From Hyphomonas beringensis (lineage in GTDB: Bacteria; Pseudomonadota; Alphaproteobacteria; Caulobacterales; Hyphomonadaceae): a stretch of DNA of 64,000 bases. The first letter of the stretch is position 1. Every line of letters begins with the position of its first letter. The stretch is from assembly GCF_000682755.1 (NCBI RefSeq), contig NZ_AWFF01000087.1:62001-126000 (forward strand). The letters run 5' to 3'. Under the pieces are notes generated by a model that saw only the letters and a program-made list of their open reading frames with translations, ran no database searches and was not told the origin of the DNA. The position numbers and the translations under genes were made by a program. Of the stretch, positions 34,510-43,356 are shown piece by piece.

Positions 34510-35472
34510 TTATTTTTTTGGTTTGCGTTTCCTTGGATCAAGTCTAGCCGATGGCTTGCGCCTGCCAAGGCGTGACTTAACGGCACCTTTCCCGTCGGAA
34601 GGGGCGTTTTGGGGTGATTTTTTTGTAAGGGGCTGATCCAGCAAGTGTCCGATGGCTGCTTCCAGCAGGTCTGTGGGCACTTCCTCAACAGAACCGGGGC
34701 GCAGATCCTCCAGGACGAATGGCCCGTACTGAACGCGGATGAGACGGTTCACCTGAAGATCCAGCGATTCGAGGGCGCGGCGTACCTCCCGCTTCTTGCC
34801 TTCTGACAGGGTGACGGTCAGCCAGTTATTGGCGCCGGTTTCCCGGTCCAGTACCGCCTTGATCGGCTTGTAGTCCACGCCGTCCACGGTGATGCCCTTG
34901 GCGAGTTCCTGGATTTTCTCCGGCGTGACCGTGCCATGCGCGCGGACGCGATAGGTGCGCTCCAGTTCGTTCTTCGGCAGTTCCAACGCGCGGGCAAGGG
35001 TGCCGTCATTGGTCAGCAGCAGCAGGCCCTCAGTCGTCAGGTCCAGTCGGCCAACGGTGACAACACGGGGCAGGGATTTGGGCAACTCGTCAAAGACGGT
35101 GCGGCGGCCTTCGGGGTCCGTTGTCGTGGTGATCAGGCCGGAGGGCTTGTGATAGCGCCACAGGCGCGTCGCATCCGGGGCCTGAATGGTCTTGCGGCCG
35201 ACGCGGATCAGCTCCTTGCCGGTCACCTTGAACGCGGGGGATGTGAGGCGCTGGCCATCCACGCTGACCTTGCCCTCCTCGATCATGCGCTCAATCTCGC
35301 GGCGGGAGGCAACACCAGCCCGGGCGAGGTATTTCGCAATGCGTTCGCCTTCGCTCCAGTCCTTTTCGGCGGACAGGGTATTCGGCTTGTAATTGGGTTT
35401 TGATTTGGGGCTTTGCTTGCGCGGGCCGGCAGGTTTCCGGCGCGGGCGGCCCGTCTCTCGACGCTCCGTCAT
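34510..35472 (-). CDS. rluB: Ribosomal large subunit pseudouridine synthase B-like
   Basis: A 320-residue RsuA-family pseudouridine synthase. After a basic, disordered head comes an S4 RNA-binding domain (about 42-90, RIAKYLARAGVASRREIERMI) and the catalytic domain with GRLDLTTEGLLLLTNDG, the motif that carries the catalytic Asp. YRVRAHGTV and LSEGKKREVRRALESL follow as in RluB, which makes pseudouridine 2605 in 23S rRNA. The Lys/Arg-rich tail is common in alphaproteobacterial members. RluE/RsuA cannot be fully excluded. It is followed closely by the P450 operon. Confidence 0.92.
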   Translation of the reverse strand: MTERRETGRPRRKPAGPRKQSPKSKPNYKPNTLSAEKDWSEGERIAKYLARAGVASRREIERMIEEGKVSVDGQRLTSPAFKVTGKELIRVGRKTIQAPDATRLWRYHKPSGLITTTTDPEGRRTVFDELPKSLPRVVTVGRLDLTTEGLLLLTNDGTLARALELPKNELERTYRVRAHGTVTPEKIQELAKGITVDGVDYKPIKAVLDRETGANNWLTVTLSEGKKREVRRALESLDLQVNRLIRVQYGPFVLEDLRPGSVEEVPTDLLEAAIGHLLDQPLTKKSPQNAPSDGKGAVKSRLGRRKPSARLDPRKRKPKK

Positions 35473-35487
35473 GGGATTTTCTTTCGG

Positions 35488-35916
35488 TTAGTGTGTCAGA
35501 AGGACGAATTGCAGGAAGGGGGCCCCAATAGCAAGGCCAAGGATGAGTTCCGTGGGAATCCAGATCGGGATCATGCCAGGCTCGCGATTCTTGCGCGTGT
35601 CCAGGATGAGGGACATGGTGCGCCCGATGGCCGCGCCGATCCAGCCTGCCGCAAGCGGCAGCACGACGAGCGCCGTAGTCATCTGGTGTTCCCCATCCCA
35701 AAGGTAGAGGACCAGCAGCGCGGTAATCAGGTGGGCAAACAGGAAGACGCCGCCATAGGTGGCGCGGAATTCCGAATACCCACCGGGGCGCAAGGGGTCA
35801 GGATCTTCAACGAGGCGCACGACCTTGCTGGCCCAGGCAGGCGAGAACAGGGCGCCCAGCCCCATGACCGTGCCGCAGAATAACGCGATGACAGATATGA
35901 TTTCGCCAAGATGCAT
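35488..35916 (-). CDS. Four-helix membrane protein, DUF4345-like
   Basis: A 142-residue membrane protein with hydrophobic helices near 5-24, 55-72, 78-100 and 120-138. The opening ISVIALFCGTVMGLGALFSPAWA, the FRATYGG motif and GAAIGRTMSLIL resemble the DUF4345 group of small membrane proteins. Function unknown. It lies 15 bases before the rluB start on the same strand, so the two are probably cotranscribed. AGAGGG precedes ATG 35916. Confidence 0.72.
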   Translation of the reverse strand: MHLGEIISVIALFCGTVMGLGALFSPAWASKVVRLVEDPDPLRPGGYSEFRATYGGVFLFAHLITALLVLYLWDGEHQMTTALVVLPLAAGWIGAAIGRTMSLILDTRKNREPGMIPIWIPTELILGLAIGAPFLQFVLLTH

Positions 35917-35952
35917 CAGGGGTCCCTCTGGTTTCCTGACTCTAATCTAGAG

Positions 35953-35967
35953 CATCCCGCCGGGATG
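35953..35967 (-). terminator. Short palindromic hairpin after the EAL gene
   Basis: A perfect 7-1-7 palindrome CATCCCG-C-CGGGATG, 13 bases after the EAL stop on the minus strand. It has no U-tract, so it is only a candidate terminator. Confidence 0.45.
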
Positions 35968-35979
35968 AACAGGGCCAGT

Positions 35980-37206
35980 CTAGCTGGCGCGGAGGATGTT
36001 GATCTCTTTGGCGATGGTCTGCGACGGGCGGCCGAGCAGATAGCCCTGGCCCCGGCGCACGCCCAGCAGCTTCAGCGTTTGCAGTTCAGCCTGGGTCTCG
36101 ATGCCCTCGGCGATGATCTGCGCGCTGGTTTCACGGGTGTAGAACAGAAGCGCGCCAATCAGGGCGCGGCGGGCGAGGTCGGAATCGACATTGCGGGTCA
36201 GGCTCATGTCGACCTTCACATAATCCGGGCTGAGCTGAACGATATGGCGCAACGAGGAGTGCCCGGCGCCCGCATCGTCCACGGCCAGACGCAGGCCGCG
36301 CCGGCGCAGGGGGGAGAGGATTTTCGTGAACTGCTCATAGTCATCAATCACGGCATGTTCTGTCAGTTCCAGAACAATCCGGGAAAGCGGCAGACGCGAA
36401 AACGTGTCGACAAAATGCGCGCTCAGCATCGTGGCGGGCGAGACGTTGACGGAAATGTATTGTTCCGGGTCCAGCGTGTCTATGATGCCGACTGCCTCGC
36501 GAATGGCGGCGAGTTCCAGTTCAACAGACAAGCCAACCTCCGCAGCCTCGTTGAACCAGACATCCGGTGTCCGGTAGGGCTCAGCCGAGAAACGGCAAAG
36601 TGCTTCATAGCCGCTAGGGTGCATGCCGCCGAGATCTACAATCGGCTGGTAGGCGATGGCGAACGCGCTGGTTTCCAGCGTTTCCATGATGCGGGAGCGC
36701 TTCTCGCGCATCTGCAGGGTCTGTTCCATATCGGACTGGATTTGCTGTGCCGCCAGATTGACGAACAGGCGCATGGTTTCCAGATCGCGATGGTTCAGGC
36801 TGTGGTTCGGATTCGGTCCGAAGCAGCAGAACATGCCATAGGGTTCGCCATCATTGAGGTAGATTGGGATGCTGAGATGTGAGCCAATCCGCAGTGTCTG
36901 GGTGATGGGCATGGAGCTGGCCGCCTGGAACAGTTCCGTATTGGGGATCAGCTCAGGCAGCTTTCCGTCGAGAATGTTCAGACAGTAAAGTTCGTCCGCG
37001 TCATACATGTCGCCTTCCTTGATAAGGTGCGACAGGCCCGGGGCATCGACATAGCGGAATAGTGTGCGGCCGTTCACAAACTCAGAGACATAGGCGACAG
37101 ACATGCCGAGATGCTTGCGAATGGCGGAAAGGGACGACATGATGGTCTGGCGCGAGGACGCGCTCTGCTGGTGCAGCATGGTCGTTGCGAATTCCATACT
37201 GGACAT
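35980..37206 (-). CDS. GAF-EAL cyclic-di-GMP phosphodiesterase
   Basis: A 408-residue soluble protein. The N-terminal 170 residues form a GAF domain (ITQTLRIGSHLSIPIYLNDGEPYG is typical), the C-terminal 235 an EAL domain. The residues needed for c-di-GMP hydrolysis are present: EAL in YEALCRF, NVSP, ELTEH, DDAGAGHSSL (the DDFGTG position), YVKVDMSL and AEGIETQAE. It should therefore lower c-di-GMP and favour the motile state, under control of a small ligand at the GAF. No GGDEF domain is present. Its upstream region holds a long hairpin and a direct repeat. Confidence 0.94.
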   Translation of the reverse strand: MSSMEFATTMLHQQSASSRQTIMSSLSAIRKHLGMSVAYVSEFVNGRTLFRYVDAPGLSHLIKEGDMYDADELYCLNILDGKLPELIPNTELFQAASSMPITQTLRIGSHLSIPIYLNDGEPYGMFCCFGPNPNHSLNHRDLETMRLFVNLAAQQIQSDMEQTLQMREKRSRIMETLETSAFAIAYQPIVDLGGMHPSGYEALCRFSAEPYRTPDVWFNEAAEVGLSVELELAAIREAVGIIDTLDPEQYISVNVSPATMLSAHFVDTFSRLPLSRIVLELTEHAVIDDYEQFTKILSPLRRRGLRLAVDDAGAGHSSLRHIVQLSPDYVKVDMSLTRNVDSDLARRALIGALLFYTRETSAQIIAEGIETQAELQTLKLLGVRRGQGYLLGRPSQTIAKEINILRAS

Positions 37207-37330
37207 TCCAGTCTCCCAGCCAGGCTATCAAGCCTTAAACAGGCTTTGCTTCCAGGCACTGTATGGGGGCACACTTAAGGCTTGGTTCAGCAAGTGTGCA
37301 GGAGATTTTCGCGCGCGTTTACGAGTTGCT

Positions 37331-37361
37331 AAGCATAAACTCCGTGTGCGCCAAGCATAAA
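37331..37361. repeat. Direct repeat AAGCATAAA, 22-base period
   Basis: AAGCATAAA occurs at 37331-37339 and again at 37353-37361, start-to-start 22 bases (about two helix turns). It lies 125-155 bases upstream of the EAL start. The spacing suits binding of one dimer on one DNA face. No known consensus is matched. Confidence 0.45.
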
Positions 37362-37365
37362 TATA

Positions 37366-37416
37366 CCCGGCAGGTATTTCGGGATAGGGGAAAATATCCG
37401 CGAAATACCAGCCGGG
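37366..37416. repeat. Long inverted repeat (hairpin of about 21 bp)
   Basis: Left arm CCCGGCAGGTATTTCGGGATA (37366-37386) and right arm (37395-37416) pair almost fully, with one A/T mismatch and a one-base bulge, around the loop GGGGAAAA. Minus-strand reading is followed by TATATTTATG. It lies 40 bases after the M24 stop and may terminate that operon, but it is much longer than the other terminators here, so a mobile-element remnant or RNA structure is possible. Confidence 0.65.
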
Positions 37417-37455
37417 TTGTTTATATCCTTCTTGGCAGAAGGATATTGGGCGCTT

Positions 37456-38808
37456 TTAGTCTTCTCCCCCAATCAGGTGCAGGCGCGTCTGGCGCCCATC
37501 AATGTAAGTGACGGTATCGCCGTCGAAGAAGGCGTCTTCCTCGGTGCGGAAAGTGATCTTCTGCCCCCCCCATTCCGGCACGGCTTTCTCGGCGTAAAGC
37601 TCGATTGACCAAGCCGTGTTCGGACGGATCAGATATTCGCCCTTGTCCGTCGGGCCCTGATCATCCCAGAAGCCGATGGACGAGCCGGCGCCGTGGCCAT
37701 GATAGCCAATCGGGTGGCTATAGATGCTGGGCACAAGACCGGCCGCAATCGCTTTTTCGCGGGCCAGAGCGAGCACTTCATTGCCGCTGAGGCCGACTTT
37801 GAAGGAAGAGGTCAGGGCATCCTGAACGCCATTGCTGGCGCGCAGACCGGCCTTCAGGCCTTCCGGAGCATCCGTTTCGCCGTCTTTCAGGACATAGCCG
37901 AGATGCTGGGTATCGGTGTTAAGGCCCATATAGACGATGCCAAAATCGATCCAGAGCAGGTCACCCTTCTCGATTACCGCGTCGCCCATAAGTTCATCGT
38001 CTTCGCCTTCGCGGAAGATGTGAACGGAGGTGTGGAACCATGGGTCAAGGCCCAGGTCGGAGATCTTCTGGCGGGTCCACCAGACAACATCGTCAGTTGT
38101 CGTCTCGCCCGGTGTGATGACCTTGGAAGAGAAGGCTTCGCCGATGATGCTATGCGCCGTGCGGACAATATCATCATAATAGTCCATCTCTGCCGGAATA
38201 CGGGTTTCCAGCCAGCCGATAGCCAGGTCAAAGCCGGACACGACGCGCTGTTGGTATTTCGGGTCCAGAGACTTGTATAGATCCGTATACTGGCTGCTCG
38301 TGAGGCCATCTGCGAAGGCGTTCACAGAGGAGACGTTGACGGCGATCTTTTCCGGGTTGAGTTCTGCCACGAGTTCACCGAAGCGTTCCCACTGGTCGTC
38401 ACCATCTTCCGGAACCCATGCGGATTTGAAGAAATCACCAAGATCATAGCGGCTGACCGTCAGGCGCTCCAGGGGCTGGCCTTCGCCCGGATCATAAAAG
38501 ACGAGGATGGTGCGGCGGCGTGCGCGCAGGCTGGTCGCGTTCAGCATCGTGCTGACGACCGGGTCTTCCATATACTCGCGGGCGACCAGTACCCACATGT
38601 CGATGCCATTCTCACGCATCAGTTCCGGCACGACGGTGTCGAGGCGCTCTGCCAGCCATTCGTCATGCATCTTGGCGCGCTCACGCAGCGGTAGGATTTC
38701 GGGGGTGGCGGGTGACAGGCTGGCTTCGCCCTGGGCAGGCTCGTCTGCCATGGCAGGGGTGCCGGCAAGCAGGGCAAGGCCTGCGATACCATACATCAGT
38801 TTACGCAT
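37456..38808 (-). CDS. Secreted M24-family peptidase, Xaa-Pro aminopeptidase-like
   Basis: A 450-residue periplasmic protein with a Sec signal peptide (KLMYGIAGLALLAGTPAMA). The creatinase-type N-domain is followed by the pita-bread domain. Likely metal ligands: Asp in WIDFGI, Asp in NTDTQHLG, His in GYHGHGAG, Glu in SIELYAEK and Glu in FRTEEDAFF. The motifs deviate from canonical M24 (SIEL instead of NEPG), so aminopeptidase activity is less certain than for the next gene. AGGAGC stands 6 bases before ATG 38808; longer in-frame starts upstream would overlap the neighbour. It follows the TAT-type M24 gene by 19 bases. Confidence 0.88.
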   Translation of the reverse strand: MRKLMYGIAGLALLAGTPAMADEPAQGEASLSPATPEILPLRERAKMHDEWLAERLDTVVPELMRENGIDMWVLVAREYMEDPVVSTMLNATSLRARRRTILVFYDPGEGQPLERLTVSRYDLGDFFKSAWVPEDGDDQWERFGELVAELNPEKIAVNVSSVNAFADGLTSSQYTDLYKSLDPKYQQRVVSGFDLAIGWLETRIPAEMDYYDDIVRTAHSIIGEAFSSKVITPGETTTDDVVWWTRQKISDLGLDPWFHTSVHIFREGEDDELMGDAVIEKGDLLWIDFGIVYMGLNTDTQHLGYVLKDGETDAPEGLKAGLRASNGVQDALTSSFKVGLSGNEVLALAREKAIAAGLVPSIYSHPIGYHGHGAGSSIGFWDDQGPTDKGEYLIRPNTAWSIELYAEKAVPEWGGQKITFRTEEDAFFDGDTVTYIDGRQTRLHLIGGED

Positions 38809-38827
38809 TATGTGGCTCCTTGATTTC

Positions 38828-40096
38828 TCAGCCAAAGGGGGCGTCGAGAGAGGTGGGTGGTTGGGTGAAATATTTTGGGCCGGTGTCTGTGATGTAGAAA
38901 CAGTCTTCGATCCGCACGCCGAATTCACCGGGAATGTAGAGGCCTGGTTCATTGGAGAAGCACATGCCGGGGCGCAGCCGTGTTTTCTCGCCATGGACAA
39001 GGTTGACGGGCTCATGAATGTCCAGGCCGATGCCGTGACCTGTACGATGGGGCAGGCCGGGCGTGCCATAGCCGGGGCCATAGCCCATGCTTTCATAGAG
39101 GGCGCGCACAGCGTCATCCACCTTGCCGGCCTCAGCGCCCGGTTGGGCGGCGGCCATGGCCGCTGCCTGGCCTTTGCAGACCTGCTGGAAGACTTTACGT
39201 TGGCGCTTGCTCGGCTCTCCGAAGACCAGTGTGCGGGAGATGTCTGCATAATAGCCATCCACGCGGCAGCCACAGTCCATCAGGATGACAGAGCCTTCTT
39301 TAATGGTCTCGCGGACCTTGGAGCCATGCGGCAGGGCGCTGCCCTCATTGATCTGTACACCGCCTGATGGGAACTGCCCGCCAAAGCCTGAAATGGCGGC
39401 GCTCATCATCGCGAAGATGTCACTGCCATCCATGCCGGCTTCGAACTTTCCGGACAGGCTGCGATAGGCCGTGTCGACAATGTCTGCGGCCTCTTGCATC
39501 AACGCAATTTCCGGCGCCGTCTTGATCATGCGACAGGCGGTCACGATGGGCTCAGCCGAGACGAGTTGCAGCGATGGTGCGGCCTTGCGCAGGCCATCTA
39601 CGGCAAAGAAGCGTACCGTGTCTTCAATCGCCATGGGGCGGTCGCCGAGCTTTTGCTCTGCTGCCCAGTCGGCCACGATTTGGTGCGGGTTCTGGTGTTC
39701 ATTCCATATACGCACCTCACCCGGGACGACCAGCATCTCGCGGATCGAGGGTTCTTCAAATTCCGGCGTGACGATGCAAATCTCGCCATCTGCCGGCAAC
39801 AGCGCAGCGGTGAGGCGTTCGCTGCGCCACCAATTGATGCCGGTGAAGTAGAACAGGGATGAGCCTGCCTCCACCATCGCCGCGCCGATGCCGTTCTGGC
39901 GCATCAGCTGTTGCAGGCGGGCGAGGCGGGCCGCCCGTTCAGCTGGCGTGATGGGATCGGCCCGGCGAATGCCTGAGGCGTCTGGCTGTGTGTCTGCAGC
40001 GGCCCTGCCAGACAGCAAGCTGCCCGCCATAGCCGTGCCTGCGGCCGTCGCCATGAAGCCCCTCCGGCTGAGGCCTTTGAGGGATGCGGCGGGCAT
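38828..40096 (-). CDS. TAT-exported M24-family Xaa-Pro aminopeptidase
   Basis: A 422-residue protein with a twin-arginine signal (SRRGFMATAAG). The M24 domain has a complete canonical metal site: LMDCGCRVDGYYADIS with both Asp, HRTGHGIGL with the His, SNEPGLY and GVRIEDCF with the two Glu. TAT export suggests folding with its metals before transport. It should cut N-terminal residues before proline. ATG 40096 lies in TAATG with the M20 stop, so translation is coupled. With the M20 and the second M24 it forms a three-peptidase operon. Confidence 0.93.
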   Translation of the reverse strand: MPAASLKGLSRRGFMATAAGTAMAGSLLSGRAAADTQPDASGIRRADPITPAERAARLARLQQLMRQNGIGAAMVEAGSSLFYFTGINWWRSERLTAALLPADGEICIVTPEFEEPSIREMLVVPGEVRIWNEHQNPHQIVADWAAEQKLGDRPMAIEDTVRFFAVDGLRKAAPSLQLVSAEPIVTACRMIKTAPEIALMQEAADIVDTAYRSLSGKFEAGMDGSDIFAMMSAAISGFGGQFPSGGVQINEGSALPHGSKVRETIKEGSVILMDCGCRVDGYYADISRTLVFGEPSKRQRKVFQQVCKGQAAAMAAAQPGAEAGKVDDAVRALYESMGYGPGYGTPGLPHRTGHGIGLDIHEPVNLVHGEKTRLRPGMCFSNEPGLYIPGEFGVRIEDCFYITDTGPKYFTQPPTSLDAPFG

Positions 40097-41541
40097 TAAT
40101 TGTTCCCTCCGGCAATGTCTTTCAGCAGGACTTCCCAGAAGATCAACTGGTTGAAATAGCTGTCCAGCGGAAGGCGCTCATCAATGCCATGGGCACGATA
40201 GTCATCCGGGCGAACCAGCGTCAGTGCGCCCGCGCCATAGGTGGGGATGCCAGCAGAGCGATATTCGCGGCCGTCGGTGCCGCCAGACGACATGGAGGGC
40301 TTGACCGGCGCGCCGGGGTGAAGCGTGTGGACTGCATTCCGGATGGACGCGAACAGCTCCTCATTGATCGGAGAAACCGGGCTTTCCAGCGTATCGCCAA
40401 CGACTTCAATACTGATGTCCGGATTGCCTATGGCGTTGGCCAGATCCTGCTGCACGCTGGCGACGGTTGTGCCAGGAAGAATGCGGCAATTGACAGTCAG
40501 CTGCGCCTTCTGCGGCAAGGCGTTTTCGGCAGAGCCTGCAGACATCATGGTTGGAACGCATGTTGTGGAGAGGAAGTGCGCTTCCACCGGAGCGGCCTCG
40601 ATGATTTTGCGGGCTGCTTCATCTGACGGATCGGCCAGCAAGGTGGTCATGGCCTTTTCGAATTCACCGCCTTCGGTTTCAGCGAGGTCCTTGGCCATCT
40701 GGCGGGAAATATCGTTGAAACCGATCGGGAATTGCAGGGCGCGAATGGCTTCAATCGCGTCCGCTATGTCGAACAGGGCATTGTCTGCGCGCGGGGCAGA
40801 GCTGTGGCCGCCGCGATTGGTCGCCGTGATATGGAAGGTGGCGTAGGTCTTCTCGGCAGACTGGATGGAGTAGCTGGGATTCTTGCCATCCTTATCCACA
40901 GAGCCCACACCCGCATCGGAGTTCAGCGCGTATTCGGCATTCTTCACCCATGGGTGCGCCGTCAGCATGCGGGTGGTTTTCATGCCAGTTTCCTCGTCGC
41001 CCGAAAAGGCAATGACGAGATCGCGGTCAGGCACAAAGCCATCCTGCTTCAGGCGGATGAATGTGCTGGTGAGCAGGGCGACACCAGCCTTGTTGTCGAC
41101 CGAGCCGCGAGCATAGAGATAGCCATCTTTCTCGACCGGCACATAGGGGTCTGTTTCCCAGGTGTCGGCGGAGGCGTCCACCACATCCATATGGGCAATC
41201 AGGGCGATGGGCGGCTTTGTGCTGCCTGCCTTGCCGGGGTAGCGCACAACGAGACCGGCAACCGTCTCACCATCAATATCAAGCGTCGGAATATCGATAT
41301 TCTCTTCGCTGAAGCCAGCGGCCTTCAATTTGTCAGCCAGAAGACGAGCCTGCGTTTCGGTCAGGCCGTTGCCTTTGGCGGTGCGGATACGGAGAATGTC
41401 TTCCAGAACGCTGCGAGCGAGGGTGATGTCTCCGCTGTCCAGGGTGACGGTCTCATCAGCCGAGGCCGGAAGGGAAGCCGTCATACCCATGGAGAGGGCC
41501 GCGATGCAGGCGACGGAGGCGAGGCGGGATGTAAGTTTCAT
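40096..41541 (-). CDS. Secreted M20-family peptidase
   Basis: A 481-residue periplasmic zinc carboxypeptidase/aminopeptidase-like enzyme with a Sec signal peptide (about 1-28). M20 motifs: IAHMDVVDA with the first His and Asp, FSGDEETG with the catalytic Glu pair, and the dimerisation segment HSSAPRADN. The second metal site Asp is probably in LNSDAGVG, and the last His in DDYRAHGIDE. Length is that of the M20/M25/M40 group. It probably trims peptides that the M24 enzymes continue. A palindrome and a hairpin lie just upstream. Confidence 0.93.
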   Translation of the reverse strand: MKLTSRLASVACIAALSMGMTASLPASADETVTLDSGDITLARSVLEDILRIRTAKGNGLTETQARLLADKLKAAGFSEENIDIPTLDIDGETVAGLVVRYPGKAGSTKPPIALIAHMDVVDASADTWETDPYVPVEKDGYLYARGSVDNKAGVALLTSTFIRLKQDGFVPDRDLVIAFSGDEETGMKTTRMLTAHPWVKNAEYALNSDAGVGSVDKDGKNPSYSIQSAEKTYATFHITATNRGGHSSAPRADNALFDIADAIEAIRALQFPIGFNDISRQMAKDLAETEGGEFEKAMTTLLADPSDEAARKIIEAAPVEAHFLSTTCVPTMMSAGSAENALPQKAQLTVNCRILPGTTVASVQQDLANAIGNPDISIEVVGDTLESPVSPINEELFASIRNAVHTLHPGAPVKPSMSSGGTDGREYRSAGIPTYGAGALTLVRPDDYRAHGIDERLPLDSYFNQLIFWEVLLKDIAGGNN

Positions 41542-41563
41542 GTGAGCGTCCTTTGTGGCCGGT

Positions 41564-41576
41564 CTCTTATTAAGAG
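41564..41576. promoter_or_regulatory. Palindrome CTCTTATTAAGAG upstream of the M20 operon
   Basis: A perfect 6-1-6 palindrome 22 bases before the ATG at 41541. Its position within the promoter/leader of the three-peptidase operon suits a repressor site; no consensus known to me matches. Confidence 0.4.
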
Positions 41577-41580
41577 GAAA

Positions 41581-41610
41581 TTCCCGGACCGCGGAGGTTC
41601 GGCCCGGGAA
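41581..41610 (-). terminator. Hairpin after the esterase gene
   Basis: TTCCCGG (41581-41587) pairs with CCGGGAA (41604-41610) around a 16-base loop. On the minus strand it is followed by TTTCC. It lies 22 bases after the stop at 41632 and before the M20 operon, so it partly insulates the two. Confidence 0.6.
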
Positions 41611-41631
41611 AACATGAGGATGTCAGGTGCG

Positions 41632-43356
41632 TCAGTAGCGCCAGCTTGTCAGGTCAGCACCTTCGGGGGCGGCATCCTCAATCCTTTTGAGAATTTTCGG
41701 TACATACATCCAGTTGTAGCGAAGTCTCGAAACGGCATTCGGCAGAGATGGGTCACCGTTCCAGCAATGCTCGTCACGGTCACCATAGGTGACTTCCCCC
41801 TCATAGGGCGGGTCTGTCTTGTTCAGGAAATCTTCCATCAGATAGACGGCGTTGTTGAGATAGAAATTATCCATATCGCCGGCATAGATGTGGATCTTGC
41901 CCTGGAGTTTCGGGCCGAGTTCCTGCCAGTCGCGCTCCATAATGTAGCGGAGATCGTAATTGTCGCGCCAGTATTCAGCGACCTCAGGATCAATTTCGCC
42001 TGTGCGCTTGTCCCAGATGCGCTGGGGGTAGCCATCTTCGCCATTCGGGGAATAGACGGCTTCCCAGATATCCCATTGCTGGCCAGAGCGTGTCTTGTCA
42101 CCAAGGACAAGTTCCCAGCGATTCTCCATTTCGACCGTGTAGGGAATATGGCCAAGATAGTTGCGCTTGCCAGGCTTGTCGACCTTGCCGAAGGTGCCTT
42201 CATTATAAAAGGCGTTGTCTTCCTCATAAATGTTGGTGACCATCATCTGGCGGAAGTCGATCGGATCCGGGCAGGCTGCGAAGGCGCCATTGTACTCATC
42301 CGGATACTTCACCTGAACTGCCAGAGCTTCCCAGCCGCCGGTAGAGCCGCCATAGACGAAGCGTGACCAGCCTTCGCCAAGACCGCGGAATTCTTCCTCC
42401 AGGGCAGGCACGAATTCGTAGGTGATGGCATCGCCATAGGGGCCGATATTGGCCGAGTTTACGGCATAGCTGTCATCATAATACGGGTTGGAGTGGTCGA
42501 TCTCCACGATCAGCATGCGGGGGAAGTCATCCGACGTCCACTTCTTGTAGAAGTCATAAGCTTCCTGCTGCTCGATGCGGTTATAGCATGGCTCGTCGAA
42601 GCGCTCGCTATAGACACACTCCAGGTCTTCGTCCGGCGGGCTGGTGCGAAAACCGCCAAAGTCTGCCGGGAAGTGGCCGTGGAAGATCACCAGCGGATAC
42701 TCGGCCTCCGGGTGGTCATCAAAGCCTTCGGGGACAAGCACATGGCCGCGAATGAACACATCCGTGCCCCAGAATTCCGACAGCTTTTCACTGCGCATCT
42801 TGAAGTGGCGGATATATTTTGTGTCTTCCGGCTCCTCGATATCCGGCAGAACCGAATCGAGCTTGATGTCGATCACCTTCTTGCCGTTCGGGTCAAAGCT
42901 GACCTTTTTCGGCTCACTGATGATGTTGCCGGGCTCAAGCCGCCAGTTTTGTCCGGCGCCACGTGCCGCCGGCAGCTTCACTGTCTTTCCGTTAGATAGG
43001 TTGAAGGTGTCGTATTTGTGCAAGACGGCCTGAACATAATAGTCGCCAGCCGGGACATCATCCATGTCGATAGCCGGGAAGCCCAGCGTGCCGCTGCCGA
43101 TCTTGACGCTGGAGCCGGGTTTCATGCCGTCTACGGTGACGCCGAAAATCTGCGGTGCGTCATAGGATTGCTTCACCTGGAAGCGGGGCTCTGTCTCGCC
43201 ATCCGGAGTGATGACGAGAATGACGCGTCCATCCTGGGCTTCTTTTACGGCCTTCTTTGACAAATCAATCTTGAATGTGTCTGCGTGTGCCGGGGCGTTC
43301 AGTGCACCAAGCATTGCTGCAATGCTGGCTGCGCCCGTGAGTGTTTTCCTAATCAC
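41632..43356 (-). CDS. Secreted alpha/beta-hydrolase (esterase-like), GTG start
   Basis: A 574-residue protein with a Sec signal peptide ending near APAHA. A beta-rich N-terminal part (about 30-215) is followed by an alpha/beta-hydrolase domain with the nucleophile elbow YGGSTGGWEA (Ser) and oxyanion-type LVIFHGHFP; the acid is probably Asp in AGDMDNF and the His in DRDEHCWNG. Substrate is not indicated; ester or peptide cleavage is likely. AGGAGAGG lies 6 bases before GTG 43356, so GTG is the start. It is divergent from the TonB receptor and probably shares its regulation. Confidence 0.85.
   Translation of the reverse strand: MIRKTLTGAASIAAMLGALNAPAHADTFKIDLSKKAVKEAQDGRVILVITPDGETEPRFQVKQSYDAPQIFGVTVDGMKPGSSVKIGSGTLGFPAIDMDDVPAGDYYVQAVLHKYDTFNLSNGKTVKLPAARGAGQNWRLEPGNIISEPKKVSFDPNGKKVIDIKLDSVLPDIEEPEDTKYIRHFKMRSEKLSEFWGTDVFIRGHVLVPEGFDDHPEAEYPLVIFHGHFPADFGGFRTSPPDEDLECVYSERFDEPCYNRIEQQEAYDFYKKWTSDDFPRMLIVEIDHSNPYYDDSYAVNSANIGPYGDAITYEFVPALEEEFRGLGEGWSRFVYGGSTGGWEALAVQVKYPDEYNGAFAACPDPIDFRQMMVTNIYEEDNAFYNEGTFGKVDKPGKRNYLGHIPYTVEMENRWELVLGDKTRSGQQWDIWEAVYSPNGEDGYPQRIWDKRTGEIDPEVAEYWRDNYDLRYIMERDWQELGPKLQGKIHIYAGDMDNFYLNNAVYLMEDFLNKTDPPYEGEVTYGDRDEHCWNGDPSLPNAVSRLRYNWMYVPKILKRIEDAAPEGADLTSWRY

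Noticed and set aside
40732-42366. 544-codon plus-strand frame
   Set aside because: Covers parts of the M20 and esterase genes and their gap; both are supported by motifs and ribosome sites.
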